This document shows, piece by piece, positions 1 through 4,741 of a stretch of DNA of 5,940 nt (the stretch's first letter is position 1; each line of letters starts with the position of its first letter). The position numbers and the translations under genes were made by a program. The stretch comes from JAMLGJ01 sp047972145 (GTDB taxonomy: Bacteria > Actinomycetota > Acidimicrobiia > Acidimicrobiales > Microtrichaceae): assembly GCA_047972145.1 (NCBI GenBank), contig JBKEAI010000052.1, positions 1 through 5,940 on the forward strand, written 5' to 3'. The notes under the pieces are model-generated. The model saw only the letters and a program-made list of their open reading frames with translations, was not told the DNA's origin and did no database searches.

Positions 1-875
1 CGTCTATGGCAACAGACGGTCAGAGCCTGCATCTGGTGATGGACCTCACCGGGGCCGACGCGGTGGTCGCACGGCGGATCATCGACACCGAATGTGACCG
101 CCAGTACCACACAGCCAAGACCGAATGCGAGACCGCTGGTATCGAAATGCCGACTGTCCAACAGTTGCGAGCACGCGCGGTGATCGAACTGTTACGCCGC
201 GGAGCGGACCCGGATCCGACATCTCCCACAGCGGTCACCGAAGCGATAGTCACTTTGCCGGTGGATCGTGATGGCAAACCAGGTTCTGTGCGCACTGCGG
301 ATGGTGAGCCTATCGACACTGCTACTGCGGCGATGCTGCTATGTGACGCCTTGTTGCAACCCGTCGGGGTGGATCCGTCTGGTTCACCGTTGAATTGGGG
401 GCGTCGCCGTCGTTTGTTCACTCCCGCGCAGCGCACAGCTTTGGGGGTGCGTGATGGTGGGTGTGTATTCCCCGGTTGTGACCAGCCAGTGTCACGCTGC
501 GACGCGCACCATCAACAACCCTGGGATACAGGCGGTGTGACTGATCTTGTCAACGGGGCGCTGTTGTGTCGCCGGCATCACCGCTTGGAGCACTCCAACA
601 CCGACTGGAAACTCCACACCGTGACGGTTGCAGACCTACCCGCCGAACTCGCAGACACACACCGGCAACGGGCCGCCGCTGCTGGACTCGACCCCGGTGA
701 GTCGGCCATCGATCCTGGCAACCCAAGTGACTCAGGTTGCCGGGTGCGGATCTGGACCGGCCCCGACGGCCAAACCCTGCTCGCACAGATCGCCGCAGAC
801 CACCACCCACCACCCGTAGGCAAGCCGGACGTGCCACCTGGCATGAGCGACCCACCACCAGCCCCTGATGGATGA
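1..875 (+). CDS. DUF222 / HNH endonuclease domain protein (13E12-type), 5'-truncated by the window edge
   Basis: C-terminal part of a DUF222-HNH protein, a family common and often multicopy in actinobacteria (13E12 repeat proteins of mycobacteria). The frame is open to the left edge (first whole codon at 3). An ATG at 6 exists but is probably internal, because the family usually has a longer N-terminal DUF222 region. Numbered from that ATG, residues 1-65 look like the end of DUF222 (helix around QLRARAVIELLRRG). Residues about 138-200 form the HNH fold: C153 and C158, C165-D166-A167-H168-H169, P172-W173, G176-G177, N183-G184, L187-C188, H191-H192 and H196. The cysteines probably bind structural zinc and the His/Asn residues form the metal-dependent nuclease centre. 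The tail after about 215 is low-complexity and ends Pro-rich (PPPAPDG). Nuclease activity and biological role are not established for most members; links to mobile elements are inferred. Codon use is more mixed (many T- or A-ending codons) than in trpD or glpD, suggesting a different history. The family call is firm, the function weak. Confidence 0.9.
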   Translation, partial: SMATDGQSLHLVMDLTGADAVVARRIIDTECDRQYHTAKTECETAGIEMPTVQQLRARAVIELLRRGADPDPTSPTAVTEAIVTLPVDRDGKPGSVRTADGEPIDTATAAMLLCDALLQPVGVDPSGSPLNWGRRRRLFTPAQRTALGVRDGGCVFPGCDQPVSRCDAHHQQPWDTGGVTDLVNGALLCRRHHRLEHSNTDWKLHTVTVADLPAELADTHRQRAAAAGLDPGESAIDPGNPSDSGCRVRIWTGPDGQTLLAQIAADHHPPPVGKPDVPPGMSDPPPAPDG

Positions 876-928
876 GCCAGCCGATTCCCATTCGAGTTGC
901 CCCCTACAGCGACCGGCATCGTGTCGTC

Positions 929-943
929 GCGCGTCGCACGCGC
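929..943. terminator. Weak hairpin in a convergent gap (possible bidirectional terminator)
   Basis: A perfect 6-bp inverted repeat, GCGCGT-CGC-ACGCGC, lies between the HNH gene ending at 875 (plus) and the small cysteine gene ending at 1011 (minus). The position suits a shared terminator. There is no T-tract on either side and the 3-base loop is tight, so it may be only a chance GC-rich palindrome. The rest of the 876-1010 gap shows nothing else I can support. Confidence 0.2.
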
Positions 944-1010
944 ATCAAAGGCACCCAACCAACGATCACAGACCACACAAGACCAACCCACCAGATCGAT
1001 GGATCCAGGC

Positions 1011-1277
1011 TCAGGCCGAGCTGTGACGCAGTGGTGGGGCGAGACCGACATCCTGTAAGCGCCGGACCAGGCGCATCTCGTCCAGGCTCACCACGACCGC
1101 CCCGTTGTCGTCTGCACACAGGTAGCTGACGACACAGTCCGTGCAGTGCTCGCTGCCCCTGCGCGAACAGTCGTCGCATCCGAACGTCGTGGTAGTGCTC
1201 CCCTGGACGGACCCCGGTCCGCCGTTTCCGATCTCACTCGTAGTCATGGAGGTCACCATAGAAACGCGCTGTGACAT
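1011..1277 (-). CDS. Small conserved CX2C-X7-CX2C protein, function unknown (88 aa)
   Basis: A short protein that I believe belongs to an uncharacterised actinobacterial family, recognised only by general pattern. Residues C34-D-D-C37 and C45-T-D-C48 form a CX2C-X7-CX2C pair suited to binding zinc or a cluster. They are followed by VVSYL, then a D/E-rich helix (SLDEMRLVRRLQDVGL) ending APPLRH. The first 30 residues are low in structure and rich in Ser, Thr and Gly. I chose the ATG at 1275-1277 because a purine-rich GAGGGGG (plus 1285-1291) lies 7 bases upstream. ATGs at 1257-1259 and 1245-1247 have no comparable ribosome site, and a GTG further upstream at 1344-1346 would read into the tandem repeat. 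It sits about 106 bases after the NYN gene on the same strand and could be read from that transcript or from its own promoter. It may be a small structural or redox protein; no function is claimed. Confidence 0.7.
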   Translation of the reverse strand: MSQRVSMVTSMTTSEIGNGGPGSVQGSTTTTFGCDDCSRRGSEHCTDCVVSYLCADDNGAVVVSLDEMRLVRRLQDVGLAPPLRHSSA

Positions 1278-1284
1278 CCAACGG

Positions 1285-1291
1285 CCCCCTC
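1285..1291 (-). promoter_or_regulatory. Ribosome binding site for the small CX2C protein
   Basis: On the minus strand GAGGGGG lies 7 bases before the ATG at 1277. It contains the GAGG core that pairs with the 16S anti-Shine-Dalgarno and is the best such site near any candidate start of this gene, so it decides the start. Confidence 0.5.
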
Positions 1292-1320
1292 TGTGTCCAC
1301 GAACGGTGAGACTCAGCGAA

Positions 1321-1380
1321 GCTGCCACCTCCAGCAGAGCTGCCACCTACAGCTAGAGCTGCCACCTACAGCAGAGCTGC
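1321..1380. repeat. Degenerate 18-19 bp tandem repeat, about 3.3 copies
   Basis: Three adjacent units occupy 1321-1338 (GCTGCCACCTCCAGCAGA), 1339-1357 (GCTGCCACCTACAGCTAGA) and 1358-1375 (GCTGCCACCTACAGCAGA), followed by the start of a fourth (GCTGC). The array begins only 4 bases past the stop of the NYN gene and ends 43 bases before the small cysteine gene. Each unit can fold weakly (GCTG...CAGC, 7-base loop), and CAGCT-AG-AGCTG at 1350-1361 is a further palindrome across the unit border. On the minus strand each unit also carries a ribosome-site-like AGGTGG. It could act as an RNA 3' structure or processing site between the two genes, or be a neutral slippage repeat. Confidence 0.75.
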
Positions 1381-1383
1381 GGT

Positions 1384-2769
1384 TCAGCGCCGCAGGGCCA
1401 ACAATGTCTCGGAGCCGACCACTCCTGCCCCTCGACCGCGGGCACCATCTCGCACCCTCCGATCCGACGACACGACCACCACCTGCCGCCGCGAGCCCAC
1501 AGAGTCCACGTACTCGAGAAGCCGGTCATCGGCTTCGACCTCGGCCTCTGTGAAATGAACCCGAACCGGCAGCGGCGCGGCGACCGCTGGACGTTGCCCA
1601 CCGTACGCACCGTCGAACACCACTTGGATGTCCGCGCCAGATCGAGCCTTCAACTCGCCGAGGTAGGCCACCAACGAACGGCGCTGCTCCCCGATGGGCT
1701 GGTTCGGCCAGCCCTTCATCGACACGTTGTACCCATCGACCAGCACCAACAGCCCAGGTGTGCCGAGCATCTCGGTAAGCCCTGCGGCGCTGTCGAGGAC
1801 CAGGCCCCTACCCGGCGATGGCGGTCGTCGACGGATCCGCGCAGACCCTGTGTAGTCACCTCGCACTGACTCGGCGAGCCCTCTACCCGTCGTACCGCCG
1901 TGGTCCGGGGGCTCCAGGCCCGCTCGCGACGTCTCCCCCGCTCGGGGGTCGGGCTCCGGCCCAGCGCTGCGCTCAGGCATCGCCGAGGGCGAGTGCACAC
2001 CCAGTTCCGTGCGCAGGTCTGCAATGGTGCCCGCGAGATCCTCCAGCGCCCGCTGCGCCGCATCAAGGGAGCGCACCGTGTCCGGTGACGGTTCGCGCAC
2101 ATCGACCTCGTTGCGGCCCATCCCCTCTTGCTGCTCACCTTGCCGCTGCTCACCTTGCCGCTGCTCACCTTGCCGCTGTTCACCTTGTTGTTCGCCCTGG
2201 AGGCTCTCGAGCTCGCGGATCCGTGCCAGCCGGCGCTCGGCAAGGCCCTTTGCCTCGCCCAACTGGCGAACGCTCTGTTCGTAGGCGGACCGGCTCTCCC
2301 CCAGGACGGCCTCCAACTCCGAGATCTGCCCGCGGGCCTCGCCCAGATCACGTTGCCGGACAGATTCGGAGCGCCGCTGCTCTTCCAGCTGACCCTCCAA
2401 GGCCAGCCTCGCCTCCCGTTGCCGAGCGAGTTCGGCCTCGGCCTCGGCGAGACGGTCCCTCAGCTCGCCCAGCTCCTCGATCAGGTCGTCGCGGGCCGCG
2501 CGGTCCACCGAATCCGCGACGAGCGCCTCCAATGGCCCCTGCCAGCCCTCGGGCCGCTCGAGGAACAGCCTGGAGGCATCCGACATGGCCGACACATCCG
2601 CTCGTTCGAGCACCCTCGCCCTGAAGGTCTCATCGCCATCGAGTGCCTCACGAACCTGTGCGAGAGCCCTGTCGGGAAGGTGCGTGAAGCCCAGCATCGG
2701 GTGCAGGATCCGCGGTGGCTCGGGAGCGTTGGGGTCCTGCGCATCGGCGCGGGCCTGGGCGAACGCCAA
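1384..2769 (-). CDS. NYN/YacP-type ribonuclease-like protein with long coiled coil (461 aa)
   Basis: The C-terminal NYN domain spans about residues 338-461. It shows the strand LLVLVDGYN with D345-G-Y-N348, then VVFDG (D386), EVEADDRL (D414/D415) and VVVSSD (D436). These are the acidic positions expected of the PIN-like NYN_YacP fold, which includes Bacillus Rae1, a ribosome-associated mRNA endonuclease. RNA cleavage is therefore the likely activity, but the substrate is unknown. Upstream are a helical N-terminal domain (about 1-85), a heptad-like coiled coil rich in E, R, L and A (about 92-193), an RQGEQ repeat (194-213), a shorter helix (about 225-255) and a Pro/Gly-rich linker (about 255-330). 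No signal peptide or membrane segment is seen, so it is probably cytoplasmic. The start is uncertain: there is no ATG or GTG after the in-frame TAG at 2821-2823, so the TTG at 2767-2769 (GGAG 11 bases upstream) is used. Similarity to family members appears to begin a few residues earlier, so a rarer start is possible. It follows the zinc-ribbon gene by 57 bases and is probably co-transcribed. Confidence 0.85.
   Translation of the reverse strand: MAFAQARADAQDPNAPEPPRILHPMLGFTHLPDRALAQVREALDGDETFRARVLERADVSAMSDASRLFLERPEGWQGPLEALVADSVDRAARDDLIEELGELRDRLAEAEAELARQREARLALEGQLEEQRRSESVRQRDLGEARGQISELEAVLGESRSAYEQSVRQLGEAKGLAERRLARIRELESLQGEQQGEQRQGEQRQGEQRQGEQQEGMGRNEVDVREPSPDTVRSLDAAQRALEDLAGTIADLRTELGVHSPSAMPERSAGPEPDPRAGETSRAGLEPPDHGGTTGRGLAESVRGDYTGSARIRRRPPSPGRGLVLDSAAGLTEMLGTPGLLVLVDGYNVSMKGWPNQPIGEQRRSLVAYLGELKARSGADIQVVFDGAYGGQRPAVAAPLPVRVHFTEAEVEADDRLLEYVDSVGSRRQVVVVSSDRRVRDGARGRGAGVVGSETLLALRR
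2131..2190 (-). repeat. 15-bp tandem repeat encoding RQGEQ inside the NYN gene
   Basis: Three perfect 15-bp units (CTGCTCACCTTGCCG on plus, at 2131, 2146 and 2161) are followed by a diverged fourth at 2176-2190. Because 15 is a multiple of three, copy changes keep the frame: the minus strand reads CGGCAAGGTGAGCAG, Arg-Gln-Gly-Glu-Gln. The array joins the end of the long coiled coil to the next helix, so it probably acts as a hydrophilic spacer whose length can vary between strains. Confidence 0.9.
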
Positions 2770-2826
2770 CTCGAGGGCGTCTCCAATCGGGGCGAGTTCC
2801 GCGTCGATCGGACCGGCCGCCTACCG

Positions 2827-3138
2827 CTAACCCCGACCGGCGGGGTCGTCGGCTTCCAATTCGACCACCGAGGCGCTGCTCTCGCACCACCGGCACGTCA
2901 CCTCCTCGACCTGCTCTCCGAGCACTTCGGTGTCCTCGATGTGCAGCTCTCCACCGACCGAGTAGTGGTGGAACGACCGGGACCGCACCGTCGAGGTGAC
3001 GTCGAACCGTGTCAGGTTGCCGCATGCCGAGCAGCGGTACCGTCTCGGCTCCGGGTCGCCTCCGGAGCCTGTCGTCGCCGACGTGTTGCGCTCTGCGTCG
3101 TCGTTCACCGCGGCACTCATGGCGACATTGTGGCCCAA
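2827..3138 (-). CDS. Small two-CXXC zinc-ribbon-like protein, function unknown
   Basis: A conserved-looking actinobacterial hypothetical protein. Numbered from the ATG at 3118-3120 (97 aa form), the first 25 residues are disordered and acidic. Next come R-Y-R-C30-S-A-C33-G-N, T-R-F-D-V, an FHHY segment at 50-53, a G-E-L strand, the stretch E-V-L-G-E-Q-V-E-E-V, and T-C76-R-W-C79-E. The two widely spaced CXXC knuckles resemble a zinc ribbon or rubredoxin-like fold, which may bind nucleic acid or protein, but I see no residues that assign a function. For the start, the TTG at 3136-3138 (103 aa) has GGAGG 5 bases upstream and is preferred. The ATG at 3120 has no ribosome site, and a GTG at 3142-3144 overlaps the GGAGG. 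It lies about 49 bases after trpD and 57 bases before the NYN gene on the same strand, and is in the same reading frame as the NYN gene. From memory of the families, this protein is often found near such NYN genes, which hints at a shared RNA-related role; that is inference. Confidence 0.8.
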   Translation of the reverse strand: MGHNVAMSAAVNDDAERNTSATTGSGGDPEPRRYRCSACGNLTRFDVTSTVRSRSFHHYSVGGELHIEDTEVLGEQVEEVTCRWCESSASVVELEADDPAGRG

Positions 3139-3143
3139 GGCCA

Positions 3144-3148
3144 CCTCC
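3144..3148 (-). promoter_or_regulatory. Ribosome binding site for the zinc-ribbon-like gene
   Basis: A full GGAGG on the minus strand sits 5 bases before a TTG at 3138 and 23 bases before the first ATG at 3120. The ATG is too far to be served by it, so this site argues for the TTG start. Confidence 0.45.
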
Positions 3149-3187
3149 GGGGAAGACCGCCCGCAACCTGTGATCCCATCGCGTCGG

Positions 3188-4264
3188 TCAGGAGTCGCCC
3201 GACTCCGCGGCGACGACCGCTCTGCTCACAGCTACGAGCCGGCCCAACGTCCTTGCCGCCGCCCCATCGGCCAGCGCACCGCGGGCCATCGCGATCCCCT
3301 CGGGCAGATCCCCGGCCGAGCCGGCGACTACGAGCCCCGCAGCTGCGTTGAGCGCCACCATGTCCGCCACAGCACCATCGGTGTCTCCTTCGAAGAGTGC
3401 CCGTGCGGCGGCGGCGTTCTCCGAGGGGTCACCGACCGAGATCGCTTCCACCGGCGCGCGTTCGAGCCCCAACTCCTCCGGGGTCATCTCGAAGCGGCGC
3501 ACCTCGGAGTGGTCGATCACCTCGACGATCGTCGAGGTGCCGGTGGTGGTGAGCTCGTCGAGACCACCGTGGCCGTGCACGACCCAGGAATGCACGGTTC
3601 CCCGCTCGGCGATGGCACCTGCCACCAGGTCGATCCGTGCGGCGTCCGCCACCCCGACAACCTGCATACCCACCCTCGCCGGGTTGGACAACGGCCCGAG
3701 CAGGTTGAACACCGTCGGTATGCCCAACTCGGCGCGAACAGGGGCCGCATGGCGCATGGCCGGGTGGAACATCCGGGCGAACGCGAACCCAACCCCCGCA
3801 TCGCGCACGCATGCCGCCACGCCCGGCCCGTCGAGTTCCACCTCGACGTCGAGCGACTCGAGCAGGTCGGTGCTCCCAGAACTCGACGACGCCTTGCGGT
3901 TACCGTGCTTACAGACCTTCACACCGGTCGCCGCCACCACGATCGATGCCATGGTGGAGACGTTGAACGCACCGCCGCGCATCATCGGCGAACCGCCGGT
4001 GCCGACCAGGTCGAGCACGTGCTCAGGGGATTCGAGCATCAAAGGCATCGCCGAGCCGAGCATCACCTCGACCATCGCAGCGACCTGGGCTGGGGTCTCG
4101 CCGTTGCAGCGCAGTCCGACGAGCAGCGCTGCGGTCTGTGCAGGCGAGGCGTTGCCCGCGAGCACCTCACCGAGCGCTGAAGCGGCGCCGCCGGGATCGA
4201 GGCCGCCCTCGACGAGGTGCCCGAGAACGCCCGGCCATCCTCCGTGCGCGTCGAGGGCGCTCAC
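3188..4264 (-). CDS. trpD: Anthranilate phosphoribosyltransferase (358 aa)
   Basis: Catalyses anthranilate + PRPP -> N-(5-phosphoribosyl)anthranilate + PPi, an early step of tryptophan synthesis in the cytoplasm. Length and order fit the family: an N-terminal helical domain (about 1-75, with PAQTAALLVGLR and GETPAQVAAM), the PRPP loop D85-L-V-G88-T-G-G91, N101-V-S-T104, K119-H-G-N-R123 and S126-SSSGS-T132 for the phosphate and PRPP. Then come F166-H-P-A169-M and P175-V-R177 with LG181 for anthranilate, FNLLGPLSNPA (186-196), and D236-E237 of the metal-binding pair. Odd point: between GTGG and N101 there are nine residues (SPMMRGGAF) rather than the six I expect (DG..T. type), and the usual Asp after GTGG is Ser. 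All other catalytic signatures are intact, so I take it as functional. The start is the GTG at 4262-4264, which puts the WPGVL helix in the usual place. No clear ribosome site precedes it, but it begins 3 bases after the whiB stop, so translation is probably coupled. No other trp gene is in the window. Confidence 0.96.
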   Translation of the reverse strand: MSALDAHGGWPGVLGHLVEGGLDPGGAASALGEVLAGNASPAQTAALLVGLRCNGETPAQVAAMVEVMLGSAMPLMLESPEHVLDLVGTGGSPMMRGGAFNVSTMASIVVAATGVKVCKHGNRKASSSSGSTDLLESLDVEVELDGPGVAACVRDAGVGFAFARMFHPAMRHAAPVRAELGIPTVFNLLGPLSNPARVGMQVVGVADAARIDLVAGAIAERGTVHSWVVHGHGGLDELTTTGTSTIVEVIDHSEVRRFEMTPEELGLERAPVEAISVGDPSENAAAARALFEGDTDGAVADMVALNAAAGLVVAGSAGDLPEGIAMARGALADGAAARTLGRLVAVSRAVVAAESGDS

Positions 4265-4267
4265 AGC

Positions 4268-4540
4268 TCAGGAAGCCGCTGCGGCGCGCGCCAGGGATCG
4301 CTGGCGACGGCGCCGCCGGATGATCCGTTGACGCTCACGCTCTGTCGCCCCGCCCCACACACCGTTGTGCTCACGGTTGTCGATCGCGTGTTCCAGACAG
4401 ATCTCCTGCACCGGACACACGCCGCAGACAGCCTTGGCGGGACCGGCTTCCTCGTCGGTAGCGGGGTAGAACATCGCAGAGTCGAGACCCCTACAGGCAG
4501 CGCTGACGGCCCATGCGGTCTCGGAGGTGGGGGGAGTCAT
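4268..4540 (-). CDS. WhiB-family iron-sulfur transcriptional regulator (90 aa)
   Basis: WhiB-like proteins are small actinobacterial regulators holding a [4Fe-4S] cluster. They sense NO, oxygen or redox state and often act with the principal sigma factor. Four cluster cysteines are present: C16 in A-A-C-R-G, C39 and C42 in V-C-G-V-C-P, and C48 in I-C-L-E. The F-Y-P segment (24-26), the G-V-W-G-G turn (60-64) and T-E-R-E-R are also present. A strongly basic tail (R72-IIRRRRRQR to 81) for DNA contact precedes an Ala-rich end. At 90 aa it is in the range of the short WhiB1/WhiB2-like members; I cannot assign a subtype, so no symbol is given. The ATG at 4538-4540 places C16 at a normal distance from the start. 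A GTG at 4604-4606 would add a 22-residue basic leader not typical of the family. There is no ribosome site before the ATG, so it may be translated leaderless. It is divergent from glpD and directly upstream of trpD. Confidence 0.95.
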   Translation of the reverse strand: MTPPTSETAWAVSAACRGLDSAMFYPATDEEAGPAKAVCGVCPVQEICLEHAIDNREHNGVWGGATERERQRIIRRRRRQRSLARAAAAS

Positions 4541-4549
4541 ATGTGGGCC

Positions 4550-4578
4550 ATACTGCCAAGCCCGATCGCCGATCACAA
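4550..4578 (-). promoter_or_regulatory. Candidate whiB promoter (leaderless-type)
   Basis: On the minus strand, TTGTGA (plus 4573-4578) is 17 bases from CAGTAT (plus 4550-4555), which is preceded by TGG as in an extended -10. Transcription would begin about at the whiB ATG, which fits the absence of a ribosome site. The match to consensus is only partial, so this is a tentative call. Confidence 0.25.
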
Positions 4579-4661
4579 AGCGATTGCGACGGACCTCGAA
4601 ACACACTCGTCACAGCGCTGCAAAGCGCGCTGCCAAGCGGGTTCCGGTGGTGAGGATCGAC

Positions 4662-4718
4662 GGTTGACCAACAGTGGTTGACCAACAGTTGGGATCAACT
4701 CGGTTACCCAACGGTAAC
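4662..4718. promoter_or_regulatory. Operator-like repeat cluster upstream of glpD
   Basis: Two perfect, adjacent 14-bp direct repeats, GGTTGACCAACAGT at 4662-4675 and 4676-4689, each contain the near-palindrome GTTG-AC-CAAC. A third looser copy, GTTG-GGAT-CAAC, lies at 4688-4699. A perfect inverted repeat, GTTACC-CAAC-GGTAAC, follows at 4703-4718. Cores at regular short spacing just before glpD, in a divergent gap, look like cooperative binding sites for a dimeric repressor or activator, for example one responding to glycerol or glycerol-3-phosphate. The TTGACC inside both repeats also resembles a -35 box. The regulator is unknown, and the sites could serve whiB as well. Confidence 0.5.
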
Positions 4719-4730
4719 TTCCGTGCGAAT

Positions 4731-4734
4731 AGGA
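4731..4734 (+). promoter_or_regulatory. Ribosome binding site for glpD
   Basis: AGGA lies 7 bases before the GTG at 4742-4744. It fixes the start together with an in-frame TAG at 4730-4732, which rules out any start further upstream. The ATG at 4734 is out of frame. Confidence 0.6.
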
Positions 4735-4741
4735 TGGCCGG

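Noticed and set aside
1..875. HNH gene as a group I or II intron or intein homing endonuclease
   Set aside because: The upstream DUF222-like helices and the C-X-x-H-H...P-W signature fit the free-standing DUF222-HNH family; no intein splice motifs or intron structure are seen.
1321..1380. CRISPR array
   Set aside because: The units are directly adjacent with no unique spacers, and no cas genes are in the window.
2128..3351. Long plus-strand open frame (407 codons) beginning with a Leu/Pro/Thr repeat
   Set aside because: It lies antisense to the NYN and zinc-ribbon genes. Its hydrophobic repeat is only the complement of the RQGEQ repeat, and it lacks any recognised domain or ribosome site.
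2996..4180. Long plus-strand open frame (394 codons) opposite trpD
   Set aside because: His/Arg-rich composition is typical of the antisense of a high-GC gene; the trpD frame has all family motifs.
4604..4606. Upstream GTG as the start of whiB
   Set aside because: It would add 22 basic residues not typical of WhiB proteins and has no ribosome site; the ATG at 4540 fits the family.
4734..4736. ATG just upstream of the glpD start
   Set aside because: It is out of frame with the FAD-binding domain; that frame gives only an unrelated short peptide.
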